From positions 1 through 64,000 of the forward strand of contig DAIQNR010000003.1 in assembly GCA_036788295.1 (NCBI GenBank): DNA of 64,000 bases, given 5' to 3'. Source of the DNA: JAHQVK01 sp036788295. Lineage in GTDB: Bacteria; Myxococcota; Kuafuiibacteriia; Kuafuiibacteriales; Kuafuiibacteriaceae. The position numbers and the translations under genes were made by a program. This document shows positions 51,771 to 60,812 of this stretch, piece after piece. The notes under the pieces were generated by a model that saw only the letters and a list, made by a program, of their open reading frames with translations, was not told where the DNA came from and searched no databases. Each line of letters begins with the position of its first letter. Position 1 is the stretch's first letter.

Positions 51771-52495
51771 GGCAGCACCTGGAGGCGGGGCGGCGGCAAG
51801 AAAGGATCTTCATCGGGGCCGACGAGCCACGCGCCGAGGCCGATGCGATCGAGCTCGGAGCGGGCGTGGAACAGAAGCACCGCGTCCATGACGCGGGCCT
51901 CGTAGGCGGCGAGGGTGGCCTCCCTCAGCCGGGCCCCGTGCTCCGGGTCGGGCCTCGCCTTTTGGACCGGGCAGCGGGTCCCCCACTGGATTTTGCGGCG
52001 GGTCGAGTCGAGGGCGTAGGGGAACCGGGCGCAGCTGCTGGGCCAGTGGGGATGAAGGCCGCACCGGCGCCCCTCGAGCGCGGCGCAGGGGCCGCCGGGG
52101 CTCGTCTGACGGAGCACGGGGAGGGTTCGCCAGGAGAAGCTCGCCTCGAGCGCCTCGAGCCCCGGCCGCTCGGCGAGCAGCGCCGCGGGAAACCGCGGCT
52201 TCCTTCGAGAGATGAGTTCGGTTCGGCCGAGGTCGATGAGGAGCGCGAGGTCCTTCAGCCGCAGGGACACCAGGTTGTCCCATCCCCCGCAGCACAGATT
52301 CGGACAATCCGGACAAGAAGGAGCGGCACCGATGGATATCTCGAGCTCGACGTCCCCGAGCGGGCGCAGATCGAACCGCCGGCGCAGGGCCCATTCGCGC
52401 AGAAACGCCCCGGACAGCAGGCGACGGACGGGCGTGCGGTGCCGGCGCCACAGCGCACGCAGCGCGCTCTCGGTTGGCCCTGCTCGCTCCTCCAC
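51767..52495 (-). CDS. YkgJ-like cysteine-cluster protein at the head of the hydrogenase operon
   Basis: 242 aa from a GTG start. Eight Cys are grouped as CPDCPNLCCGG near residue 60 and later GPCAALEGRRCGLHPHWPSSC and GTRCPVQK, the pattern of the YkgJ/UPF0153 Fe-S or Zn cluster family. Function in that family is not established. It overlaps hybD by four bases, so it is the first gene of the hydrogenase operon, and could help in maturation or in electron transfer; this is inferred from position. It is divergent from the carboxylase gene, 74 bases away. Confidence 0.75.
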   Translation of the reverse strand: MEERAGPTESALRALWRRHRTPVRRLLSGAFLREWALRRRFDLRPLGDVELEISIGAAPSCPDCPNLCCGGWDNLVSLRLKDLALLIDLGRTELISRRKPRFPAALLAERPGLEALEASFSWRTLPVLRQTSPGGPCAALEGRRCGLHPHWPSSCARFPYALDSTRRKIQWGTRCPVQKARPDPEHGARLREATLAAYEARVMDAVLLFHARSELDRIGLGAWLVGPDEDPFLPPPRLQVLP

Positions 52496-52569
52496 CGCCC
52501 GCTCGGTACCACGCCATGGAGCAGGACTTGACCGGAACCCGGCCTCGTTCGATGCACAGGGCGCCCGCC

Positions 52570-54273
52570 ATGAATTCCCCCGACTTCGTTGCGCCCACCC
52601 TCGACGACCCGTTCGCGGAATCGACCGGACCCTCGGCTGCGCCCGATCCGTACGAAGCGACCCTCGAAGAGGCGAGGGCGCTCGAGCGAAGGCCGTTCGA
52701 GGCGGCCGGGGAGTCGTCGATCGCCCGCCAGCACCACAAGGGACGCATGACGGTGTGGGAGCGGATCCGGGTGCTGACCGAGGAGCCTCCCGAGGTTCTC
52801 TACGCGAACTGGGGCAAGAACCTCGACGGCGCCTCGCTCGTCACCGCGATCATTCGCGTACACGGCCGGGACGTGGCCGTGTATGGCCACGACTTCACCG
52901 TTCGGGCCGGGTCGATGGACGCCACCAACGGCCGGAAGCTGGCCCGGCTCTTCGAGCTCGCGGGCAACAAGGGCCTGCCCTTGATCGGCATGAACGACAG
53001 CGCCGGGGCCTACGTGCCGGCGGGGGTGGGCGGCCTCGACGGCTACGCCGAAGCGTTCACCGCGCTCCGAAAGATCTCCGGGGTGGTCCCGAGCATCATG
53101 TGCATGTTCGGCTTCAACGCCGGAGGCGGCTCCTACCTCCCTCGGCAGGGCAGCTTCATGATCCAGCCCGAGGATACATTCTTCGGGCTCACCGGGCCGG
53201 GGGTGGTGAAATCCGTGCTCGGCGAGGATGTCACCCCGGACGAGCTCGGAGGCCCCCGGGTTCACGGGCAGTCCGGCGTGGTCGATCTCACCGTCAAGGA
53301 CGAGGTCACCGCGCTCCGGACCGCGCGCGACCTGCTGACCTACCTGCCCGACGACAACCGGAGCCTGGCCCCGTTTCGGTCCACTTCCGACCCCGAGGAT
53401 CGGGCGACCGGCGAGATCGATACCCTGCTTCGGACCGCGTTCTCGTCCCCGTCCGGCTTCAACACTCCGGTCGACGTGCGCATCGTCCTGCAGCAGGTAT
53501 GTGACCACGGAGATTACTTCGAGGTCCAGCCGCAGCGGGCGCCCAACACCGTGACCGCCTTCGGACGGCTCGGCGGGAACGTGGTCGGCTTCATCTGCAA
53601 CAACAGCGCCTACCACTCCGGGCAGATCGACATCGACGCCGCCTACAAGAACGCCCGCTTCATCCGGTTTTGCAACCTCTTCAACATCCCGATGGTGTTC
53701 GTCGAAGACACGACCGGGTTCCTGCCGGGCAAGGACCAGGAGACCCGCGGCATCGTGCAGGCCGGCCGGGCGATGCTCGACGCGATCATCGACGTCCGCA
53801 CCCCGCGCATCCTGCTCATCCTTCGAAACGCGTTCGGTGGGGCCTACGCGTCGTTCAACAACTATTCGACCGGCGCCGACCTGGTTCTCGCGTTGCCGAC
53901 GACTCGGCTCGCGGTCATGGGCCCGGCCGGGACCGAGTTCGTCTACAAGGACGAGATGCGTGAGCTGCGGCGCGCGGCCAAGAAGCGGGCGGAGGCCGAC
54001 GCCCGAGCGAGGATGGCGGCCGGAGCCCCGGAAGCGGAGGCGCGGGCCGAAGCGGAAGCCGACGCGAAGACCTGGCTGAAAGAGCAGGAGCAGATGTTCT
54101 CCCGTCGCTACGAAAGAGAGCTCATGAACCCGAAAGAAGCTCTCTCGCTCGGCTCCATCTCCAAGCTGGTGATGCCCACCGAGCTGAGGCAGGTGCTGGT
54201 GAAGAATCTATCGTTCTTCCTTCGGCACTACGAGCCGGCGCCGATGGCGGGGCCGCAGCGTGAGTTCCACTGA
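52570..54273 (+). CDS. Acyl-CoA carboxylase carboxyltransferase subunit
   Basis: 567 aa from ATG 52570; ATGs at 52516 and 52552 would add a few residues but would shrink the divergent promoter gap. The crotonase-type CT fold is clear: HHKGRMTVWERI, MNDSAGAYVPAG, FGFNAGGGSYLPRQG, FLPGKDQETRG and ILRNAFGGAYASFNNYSTGADLV match the propionyl-/acetyl-CoA carboxylase beta-type subunit. It transfers CO2 from carboxybiotin to an acyl-CoA such as acetyl- or propionyl-CoA. The stop is one base before the ATG of the biotin carboxylase gene, so the two form one enzyme. A C-terminal Ala/Glu/Arg helix (RAAKKRAEADARARMAAG) is an unusual insert. Confidence 0.88.
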   Translation: MNSPDFVAPTLDDPFAESTGPSAAPDPYEATLEEARALERRPFEAAGESSIARQHHKGRMTVWERIRVLTEEPPEVLYANWGKNLDGASLVTAIIRVHGRDVAVYGHDFTVRAGSMDATNGRKLARLFELAGNKGLPLIGMNDSAGAYVPAGVGGLDGYAEAFTALRKISGVVPSIMCMFGFNAGGGSYLPRQGSFMIQPEDTFFGLTGPGVVKSVLGEDVTPDELGGPRVHGQSGVVDLTVKDEVTALRTARDLLTYLPDDNRSLAPFRSTSDPEDRATGEIDTLLRTAFSSPSGFNTPVDVRIVLQQVCDHGDYFEVQPQRAPNTVTAFGRLGGNVVGFICNNSAYHSGQIDIDAAYKNARFIRFCNLFNIPMVFVEDTTGFLPGKDQETRGIVQAGRAMLDAIIDVRTPRILLILRNAFGGAYASFNNYSTGADLVLALPTTRLAVMGPAGTEFVYKDEMRELRRAAKKRAEADARARMAAGAPEAEARAEAEADAKTWLKEQEQMFSRRYERELMNPKEALSLGSISKLVMPTELRQVLVKNLSFFLRHYEPAPMAGPQREFH

Positions 54274-54274
54274 C

Positions 54275-57121
54275 ATGACTGACACCTACGCGCACAACCC
54301 TCTCGTCCACCAGGATCGCCGACTCGGACGGTCGACCTCCGCTTGGGTCCGCAGTTTCGCTTGCGGAGACATGAGGATCTTGATCGTCTGCCGGGGCCCG
54401 ATTCGCAAGGAGGCGATCGACACGTTTAGGGAGATGGGGGTCGAGCGAGTCGGCATCCTCCTGTCGGAGAAGGACTCGATTATCTACACCAACGCGCTCG
54501 CTCCCGAGCTGCGCTTCGTCCCTCCAGAGGACGTGCACCACGTGCCCGACTACACCGGGGCGAGCCGAGAGGAGCGCACCGCGCGGATCGAGCAGATCAT
54601 CGAGATCTGTCGCCGGGAGCGGTACGAGTATGTCTTCGCTGGCTATGGGTTCATGGCAGAGGACGAGACCTTCGTCGCCGCGCTCGAGCGAGCGGGCCTT
54701 AGGTTCGTCGGCCCCTGCTCGTTCACGGTCCGGGCCGCCGGTCGAAAGGACGAAGCGAAGCGGACCGCGCTCGAGCAGCGGGTGAGCGTGACCCCGGGGG
54801 TCGAGAACCTGACCGGGCGCACCCTCCTTTCCCGTAACCCGAGCAAAGCGGCGCTGCTGTCGCTCGCGCAGGCCCGCGGGCTCGCGATCCCGGACGAGGC
54901 GAAGGAGGCGGCCTTGGAGGATCTCGCCGAGGCGGTGCTCGAGGCGAGCTACCGGGCGGGGATCGACATCATCTCCGTCGAGGAGATCGCCGAGCAGCTC
55001 AAGCGGGAGCTGACCGCGCTGTTTCGGGCCCATCCGGGGCGGAGGGTCCGGCTGAAGGCCATCGGCGGCGGCGGCGGCAAGGGGCAGCGCATTCTCCAGG
55101 GGGTCAGCGACCCGGAGCGAGCGGACCAGGCCGCGGCGCAGGCGCCGGCGCGCTACCGGGAGATCTTGTCCGAGGTCAAGGCCAACGGGGTCGGCGACAA
55201 CAAGAACGTCCTGCTCGAGCTGAACATCGAGCGGACCCGGCACCACGAGATCCAGCTCATCGGCAACGGGGTGTGGTGCCTCGCGCTCGGCGGCCGGGAC
55301 TGCTCGCTTCAGATGCACGAGCAGAAGCTGCTCGAGGTGTCGCTGACGAAGGAGAGTCTCGAGGCGGAGGTCGGCCGGTCGAAGGCGGCGGGACGGGACG
55401 TGGAGGCGGCGGCGCTCGAATCGGAGCTGTCGGTGCTGACGGCGATGGAGGCGGAGGCGGAGCGGTTCGGTTCGGCGGTGCGGCTCGACTCGGCGTCCAC
55501 CTTCGAGTGCATCGTCGAGGACGACGACCACTTCTTCATGGAGGTGAACACCCGAATCCAGGTCGAGCACCGGGTCACCGAGCTGTGCTACGGGCTCAGG
55601 TTTCGAAACCCGGATCATCCCTCCGACTTCTTCGAGGTGCCCTCCCTGGTCGAAGCGATGGCGCTCATCGCCAGGCACAAGGAGCGGCTGCCTCGTCCGG
55701 AGCGGTTCATTCGGAACCTGGCCGCGGTGGAGGCCAGGCTCAACGCCACCGACCCGGCGCTCGACCCGAGCGCCGGTGGCATCATCGAGCATTGGTCGGA
55801 CCCGGTCGCGGGCGAGATCCGCGACGACCAGGGCATCTCGGTCAAGAACCCCGACACCAGGCAGTTCATCCGCTACCGGCTCGCCGGCGCCTACGACTCG
55901 AACATCGCGCTCTTGGTGAGCGTGGGTGAGGACCGGGAGCGAGCGTACCGTCACCTCTCGGAGGTCCTGCGAAAGACCAAACTGACCGGTCTCGACCTCT
56001 CGACGAACCTCGAGTTCCACTTCGGCCTCGTGCACTTCTTTCTCAGCACCCACGTGCACGCCAAACCAACCACCCGTTTCGTCGTCCCGTACCTGACGCA
56101 GGTTGGTCTGCTGAAGGAAGCGGCGGACAACATCGACGTGCACCACGCGCTCGCCCTGCTCGGGCGCCACCGGGAGGCGCGGGCGGAGGCGGCGGATCGC
56201 ACCGGGGGGGCGGCGGCCGCCACCCGCTCGATCCTCGCCAAGAAGCAGACCCTGCTCGAGCGGCCGCTGAGGCTGGTTCTCGGAGAGCCGCACATCCTAT
56301 CCGGCTGGCTGTCCGCGCTCCGGGGCCAATACGAGGTGCGAGCAGGCCGGGTGCGCTGGCACATGAACCCGGTGCGGGTCCTGCGACAGACCTACATGGT
56401 GCTCAACATGGCCAAGCGGCCGGGGCTCGCGCCGGCCCAGGTCATCTGGGATCAGGACGCGGCCCTGCTCGACGCCGCGTGTCGGTTCTACGACGAGCTG
56501 GAAGCTCGGCTCGGCCGCACGTCCTCCGCCTGGGGCGAGGTGAAGGCGCTCCTCGACGAGGCTGCGCCGCCGACCGGATTCGACGAGGTCTCCTGGGCGA
56601 AGGTGCGAAGCGCGCACGCTGGGCACCAGCTCGGGCTGGCCGTGCTGGACCTGTTGCCCCTGTTGGGGGACCGGACCGGGTTCTTCGAGCTGAGGGTGGA
56701 GCCAGACCTCCGGGTGACCGTGCCGGAGCGCCTTCACGATCCGGACCTGCAGGCGCGCATGAAGAAGGTCCTCGTACCGCCGCCGGTCGCGAGCAGCGAC
56801 GAGGTCGTCGCGGTGACCGGGGGGATGTTCTACGCTCGAGAGTCCCCGGATCGCCCCCCCATGGTCGAGGTAGGCCATCACTTCGATGCCGGTCAGCCGC
56901 TCTACATCATCGAGGTGATGAAGATGTTCAACAAGGTGCCGGCCACCTTCTCGGGGACGATCGAGGCGGTGCTGGTCGAGACCGAAGGGACGATCGTCAA
57001 GAAGGGCCAGCCCTTGTTCAAGGTCCGACCGGACGTGGCCGTGGTGGCGGTGGACCCGGTCAAGGTGGCGGCCGCCCGGAAGGCCTTCACCGAAGAGCTG
57101 ATGGCTTCGATCCTCCGCTGA
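54275..57121 (+). CDS. Biotin carboxylase-BCCP subunit of acyl-CoA carboxylase
   Basis: 948 aa. The ATP-grasp BC part has a Gly-rich loop (IGGGGGKGQRIL, residues 263-272) and the catalytic block FFMEVNTRIQVEH with Glu423, Asn425 and Arg427, so it looks active, unlike the BC at 22.1 kb. The N-terminal ~260 residues are longer than in canonical BC and contain helical material between the first Rossmann part and the Gly loop. The C-terminal BCCP has IIEVMKMFNKV with the biotin Lys883. It carboxylates biotin with ATP and bicarbonate. Together with the CT gene it would form a two-subunit acyl-CoA carboxylase. Confidence 0.9.
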   Translation: MTDTYAHNPLVHQDRRLGRSTSAWVRSFACGDMRILIVCRGPIRKEAIDTFREMGVERVGILLSEKDSIIYTNALAPELRFVPPEDVHHVPDYTGASREERTARIEQIIEICRRERYEYVFAGYGFMAEDETFVAALERAGLRFVGPCSFTVRAAGRKDEAKRTALEQRVSVTPGVENLTGRTLLSRNPSKAALLSLAQARGLAIPDEAKEAALEDLAEAVLEASYRAGIDIISVEEIAEQLKRELTALFRAHPGRRVRLKAIGGGGGKGQRILQGVSDPERADQAAAQAPARYREILSEVKANGVGDNKNVLLELNIERTRHHEIQLIGNGVWCLALGGRDCSLQMHEQKLLEVSLTKESLEAEVGRSKAAGRDVEAAALESELSVLTAMEAEAERFGSAVRLDSASTFECIVEDDDHFFMEVNTRIQVEHRVTELCYGLRFRNPDHPSDFFEVPSLVEAMALIARHKERLPRPERFIRNLAAVEARLNATDPALDPSAGGIIEHWSDPVAGEIRDDQGISVKNPDTRQFIRYRLAGAYDSNIALLVSVGEDRERAYRHLSEVLRKTKLTGLDLSTNLEFHFGLVHFFLSTHVHAKPTTRFVVPYLTQVGLLKEAADNIDVHHALALLGRHREARAEAADRTGGAAAATRSILAKKQTLLERPLRLVLGEPHILSGWLSALRGQYEVRAGRVRWHMNPVRVLRQTYMVLNMAKRPGLAPAQVIWDQDAALLDAACRFYDELEARLGRTSSAWGEVKALLDEAAPPTGFDEVSWAKVRSAHAGHQLGLAVLDLLPLLGDRTGFFELRVEPDLRVTVPERLHDPDLQARMKKVLVPPPVASSDEVVAVTGGMFYARESPDRPPMVEVGHHFDAGQPLYIIEVMKMFNKVPATFSGTIEAVLVETEGTIVKKGQPLFKVRPDVAVVAVDPVKVAAARKAFTEELMASILR

Positions 57122-57449
57122 GCAGGTCCTCCGGTCCCGGTCGAGGCGCGGCCCGGATCGGGGGAGCGAGTCGCGCACAGCGGATCGGGCTTGGGCGTCG
57201 AAGGGCTTTGCTCCCGGGGGCACCGAGCGACGGCTCCGATCCTGCGTCGGGGAGGTCTTCGTCCTCCTGACCGCTCGCTCAGGGCGTGGAGAACCGGCGA
57301 TCCGGACAGGATTTTGCGCATCTTCCACCAAAGTGCGTTTGCCGCTCACCTGAGACCGGTGAAACTCGGTACCCTTGCGTGCGGTGAGCCGACGGTCCGC
57401 TACAGTCGAAGGAGCCGAGGTAGGCGGTTCGGGCTCGTCGTCGGGAGAG
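57122..57449. other. 328-base gap before the sensor kinase
   Basis: No gene is recognised. Earlier in-frame starts for the kinase at 57375 (TTG) and 57384 (GTG) would use part of it. A TACAGT at about 57401 is preceded by TTGCGT with a 20-base spacing, too long for a good sigma-70 promoter; nothing firmer was found. Confidence 0.45.
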
Positions 57450-59195
57450 ATGCTGGCCCAGGTGATCCCGTTTCCGGGGTGGGCTGCGCCTCTTCTGCGC
57501 TTGGTGCGGCCGGTGCTCGCCGAAGGCAACGCGTCGCTCGACCCGATGGTGAGGTGGCGGGCGCGCATAACCGCGGTGTTGCTGGTGGCGGCGGTTACCC
57601 TGGGTTTGGTTCGAACGATCCCCTTGCTCGCGCTTTCGCTGCAGCAGGGGGCGTACGGCCGGGCGCTGCTCGACGGGACAGCGGTTCTCGTCGCCGGCTT
57701 GATGCTGTTGTCCCCTCGGGTTTCGAATGGGCACCGGCAGTGGTTTCTCACTGTCGCCTGTTTCGCGATGGGCGCGTCGGTGCTCGTGGGCCTTGGTCCG
57801 TACCCGTCAGCGTTCGGTTGGCTGTTCGCGAGCAGCCTGGTGGCCGCGGCGCTGCTCGGGGCCCGCGCCGCGGGGGTTGTTTTCGTGTCGGTCCTGCTGT
57901 TCGTGGGCGCCACCGGCTTGGCCCTGCTCACCGGCGCCCTGAGTTGGCCCTCGTCACCGCCGAAGGAGGTCGCGGTGTGGATGCTCATGGCTGCCGACTT
58001 CGTCGTCTTGCTCGCGGTGTTCACGTGCGGGACCGGGCTCACCCTCCGACTTCTGGCCTCCGAGATCCGGGCTCGGCAGACGGCCGAGGGACAGCTCGCC
58101 GAGGCGCGCCGGCACGAGGCGCTCGGGACGCTCGCGAGCGGGATCGCGCACGACTTCAACAACCTGCTCGTCCCGATCATGGTGAACGTCGAGCTCGTGC
58201 ACGAGGCCTTGCCTCCCAGCGAGAGCCGGACCGCGCTCGCCGACGCGCTCGCCTCCGCTGATCGCGCCCGCGACCTGGTCCGGCGGATCTTGGGCTTCAC
58301 GAGGAAGAGCGACCCGGAGCGCGGCGCGCTGGACTTGGGGCAGGCCGCCGAGGAGGCGCTTCGGGTCTTGGCCGCCGGACGCGACGTGCGGTCGGTCGCC
58401 CTCACTCGAGGCGAAGCCCCGCCGGTGTGGGCGTCGCCGGGCGACCTGCACTCCATCGTTCACAACCTGGTGGAGAACGCGATGAACGCGACGGCGGACG
58501 GCGGAGACGTCCGGGTCGAGGTGAAGTCGGCCCGGGGCGGCGTCCGGCTGCGGGTGGAGGATGATGGGCCAGGGATGGACGAGCGCACCTTGCAGCGGAT
58601 CTTCGATCCGTATTTCTCGACCCGACCTCGGGGCCGCGGCACCGGGCTCGGACTCCCGATCGTGCAGAGCCTCGTGAGGACGCTCGGCGGTGAGGTGACG
58701 GTCGAGAGCACGCCGGGCAAGGGCGCTCGGTTCGAGGTCTGGCTGCCCGCGTGCGTCCTGGACGGGGAGGTCCCGGTGCCGAGCGAGCCGGTCCCCGATC
58801 TCGACGGGTTCGAAGTCCTGCTGGTCGAGGACGAGCCGCTCGTGCGGCGGGCGGTGGCGCAGGCGCTGCGAGCGGCGGGCGCGCGCGTGACCGAGATGGA
58901 CACGGCGGAGGCAGCGCTTCGAGCCGTGGAAGAGGCGCCAGGGCGGTTTCAGTTGGTGGTCAGCGACCACCGCATGGGGGGCATGAGCGGGGTCGAGCTC
59001 GCGTCGGCGCTGACCGCGCGCCACCCGAGCATCGCGGTGCTCGTGCTCAGCGGAGACCTCGACTCGACCGCGCTCCCCGCTGGAGTGCAGAAGCTCGAGA
59101 AGCCGTTTTCGCCGGCGCAGCTGGTCCGGCGGGTGGCGGATGCGCTCGTCACGGCCGAACCCGCGCCGCCGCAACCTCCCGGAGGCGCTCGATGA
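57450..59195 (+). CDS. Hybrid sensor histidine kinase/response regulator
   Basis: 581 aa from ATG 57450, chosen because it opens a normal membrane region, although GGAGAG is very close to it; the frame is open to 57375. Six hydrophobic segments at about 30-200 form a membrane sensor without an obvious periplasmic domain. The H-box is HEALGTLASGIAHDFNNLL, the N-box HNLVENAMNATADGG, then DDGPGMDER and GTGLGLPIV for the ATPase. A C-terminal receiver (about 445-560) has EDEP, SDHRMGGMSG for the phospho-Asp, and the Lys in EKPF. It probably senses a signal at or in the membrane and phosphorylates its own receiver or a partner. It is convergent with rluD, with 47 bases of overlap. Confidence 0.9.
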   Translation: MLAQVIPFPGWAAPLLRLVRPVLAEGNASLDPMVRWRARITAVLLVAAVTLGLVRTIPLLALSLQQGAYGRALLDGTAVLVAGLMLLSPRVSNGHRQWFLTVACFAMGASVLVGLGPYPSAFGWLFASSLVAAALLGARAAGVVFVSVLLFVGATGLALLTGALSWPSSPPKEVAVWMLMAADFVVLLAVFTCGTGLTLRLLASEIRARQTAEGQLAEARRHEALGTLASGIAHDFNNLLVPIMVNVELVHEALPPSESRTALADALASADRARDLVRRILGFTRKSDPERGALDLGQAAEEALRVLAAGRDVRSVALTRGEAPPVWASPGDLHSIVHNLVENAMNATADGGDVRVEVKSARGGVRLRVEDDGPGMDERTLQRIFDPYFSTRPRGRGTGLGLPIVQSLVRTLGGEVTVESTPGKGARFEVWLPACVLDGEVPVPSEPVPDLDGFEVLLVEDEPLVRRAVAQALRAAGARVTEMDTAEAALRAVEEAPGRFQLVVSDHRMGGMSGVELASALTARHPSIAVLVLSGDLDSTALPAGVQKLEKPFSPAQLVRRVADALVTAEPAPPQPPGGAR

Positions 59196-60111
59196 GACCG
59201 GTCATGTCGGCGGGGAGCGGGGCCGAGAAGCGGAGCCGGGCACCGGTGACCGGGTGGCGGAGACGGAGCTCCCAGGCGTGCAGCGCCGGTCTTGGAAAGC
59301 CCGCGCTCGCCTCCCGCGTCAGCGGGTCCCGCACGGAGGCGCGGCCGACGTAGGTGTCATCTCCGATGAGAGCATGGCCCGCATCGGAGAAATGCACCCG
59401 GATCTGGTGGGTGCGACCGGTCTCGAGCCCCACCTGGACCGCCGCCGCTCCCGGATAGGCCTCGAGCACCTCGTACTCGGTGATCGCCTCTTTGCCCTCG
59501 AGCACCTTCGACGAGAACCTCTGCCGGTGGCGCGGGTCGCGCCCATACTTGGTCTCGAACCGGCCGGACTCCGGCCGCGGCACCCCCTGGACCACCGCGA
59601 GGTAGGTCTTCTCCACCTCGCGGTCTCGAAACGCGTCCACCAAGGCAGCATGGGCTGCGGGGGACTTCGCGAACACGATGACCCCGGTGGTCCCCTTGTC
59701 GAGCCGGTGGACGACGCCCGGCCGCACCGGGTCGGTTTCGGGCAAGCGGCCCACGTGGGCCAGCACCCCCGCGAGGAGGGTGCCTCGGTGGTGGCCCTCG
59801 CCGGGGTGGACGACGATCCCGGCCGGTTTGTCGAGCGCGAGCAGGTGCTCGTCTTCGTGCAGAACCGAGAGGGGCATGGGCTCCGGCTCGAGTCCGGGGC
59901 TTCGGGGCGGCGGACGGTCGTACCGCAGGCACATGCCGGCCCGCATCGGGGTGCGTTTTCCCCGCGGCGGTGCGGCCCCGTCGATGGTCACCGCGCCGTC
60001 CTCGATGTGCCGTTCGGCCTGGCTCCGCGTGAGCCCGAACCGCTCCGCCACCACCTGGTCGAGTCGCCGCCCTTCTTCGGCCGGCGTCGTCCACACCTCC
60101 TGGCTCACCAT
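59149..60111 (-). CDS. rluD: RluA-family 23S rRNA pseudouridine synthase (RluD-like)
   Basis: 320 aa. An N-terminal S4-type RNA-binding part (RLDQVVAERFGLTRSQAERH) precedes the catalytic domain with VVHRLDKGTTGVIVF (catalytic Asp) and GRTHQIRVHFSDAGHALIGD. These proteins convert uridines in helix 69 of 23S rRNA to pseudouridine. It overlaps the convergent sensor kinase gene by 47 bases at its 3' end and the small gene upstream by 7 bases, so it is the last gene of a minus-strand operon. Other RluA-family members (RluC, TruC) are alternatives. Confidence 0.88.
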   Translation of the reverse strand: MVSQEVWTTPAEEGRRLDQVVAERFGLTRSQAERHIEDGAVTIDGAAPPRGKRTPMRAGMCLRYDRPPPRSPGLEPEPMPLSVLHEDEHLLALDKPAGIVVHPGEGHHRGTLLAGVLAHVGRLPETDPVRPGVVHRLDKGTTGVIVFAKSPAAHAALVDAFRDREVEKTYLAVVQGVPRPESGRFETKYGRDPRHRQRFSSKVLEGKEAITEYEVLEAYPGAAAVQVGLETGRTHQIRVHFSDAGHALIGDDTYVGRASVRDPLTREASAGFPRPALHAWELRLRHPVTGARLRFSAPLPADMTGLIERLREVAAARVRP

Positions 60112-60365
60112 ATCCGGGAGCGGACGTGGCCCTTTTTCTTGAGCAGCTCGTCCACGATCGCTCGCTCGAAATAGTTGCTGCGGGCCAGCAGCTCGGGGCT
60201 CACCCGGCTCTGGTAGAGCGCGCGGCCTTCGGCGAGCTCCTCCTCGAGCAGGTCGAACAGCTGGTCGTGCTCGATGCCCCTCACGATCTTGTCTTCGTTG
60301 TACAGCGCGATGTCCCCGGCGATGGCACGGGCCAGCCTCATCGCCGCGTCCGACGTGTCGATCAT
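60105..60365 (-). CDS. Small conserved-looking protein, unknown
   Basis: 86 aa, highly charged and helical (LARAIAGDIALYNEDKIVRGI, DLLEEELAEGRALYQSR), ending in a basic tail. No motif was recognised. It overlaps the HTH gene as ATGA upstream and rluD downstream, which supports its being real and co-translated. Confidence 0.65.
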   Translation of the reverse strand: MIDTSDAAMRLARAIAGDIALYNEDKIVRGIEHDQLFDLLEEELAEGRALYQSRVSPELLARSNYFERAIVDELLKKKGHVRSRIW

Positions 60366-60760
60366 GCCTTGCCCCCCTTACCAGCCCGCCGAGTCCGCGA
60401 GGAGTGCGGAGGGGTCATGTCGTGGTTTGCGAACCATCGCTCCCACCGGGGCAGATAGCTCTTCGCGACCGCGTCCGGTTCGAGCCCGACTTCTTCAGCG
60501 AGGCAGCGCACGAATCCGCGGATGTACACCCGAGCCTTCGGAGCGTCCTCGAACCGCTCCTGCTCGAGGGCCCGAAGGATGGCCACGTTGATCTTGGTGC
60601 GGTCCGCGATCTCGTCGAGCGACTTGTGGGCGCTCTTGCGGGCAGACTCGAGCGCAGCGCCGTCCCAGGGGGTCAGGCCGGCCGGCGGAGGATTCGAGCC
60701 GGCTTGGTCGGGGGAGCTCGAGATTTCATCGGAGGGGGCTCGCTTTTTGCCCTTCGTCAC
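60362..60760 (-). CDS. RodZ-like helix-turn-helix protein
   Basis: 132 aa. After ~35 disordered residues there is an HTH of the RodZ N-terminal type (LESARKSAHKSLDEIADRTKINVAILRALEQ, split here by its two helices: residues about 38-70) followed by YIRGFVRCLAEEVGLEPD. No transmembrane segment is present, so it is a truncated soluble relative of RodZ or an XRE-type regulator. It probably binds DNA or a partner protein. The ATGA overlap with the next gene and the operon with the WD40 and GTPase genes give no clear target. Confidence 0.75.
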   Translation of the reverse strand: MTKGKKRAPSDEISSSPDQAGSNPPPAGLTPWDGAALESARKSAHKSLDEIADRTKINVAILRALEQERFEDAPKARVYIRGFVRCLAEEVGLEPDAVAKSYLPRWERWFANHDMTPPHSSRTRRAGKGGKA

Positions 60761-60812
60761 CCGCGTCGTGTCCCCGAACGGGGGCCCGCTCGCAACCAGT
60801 TCATGCCGGGGG

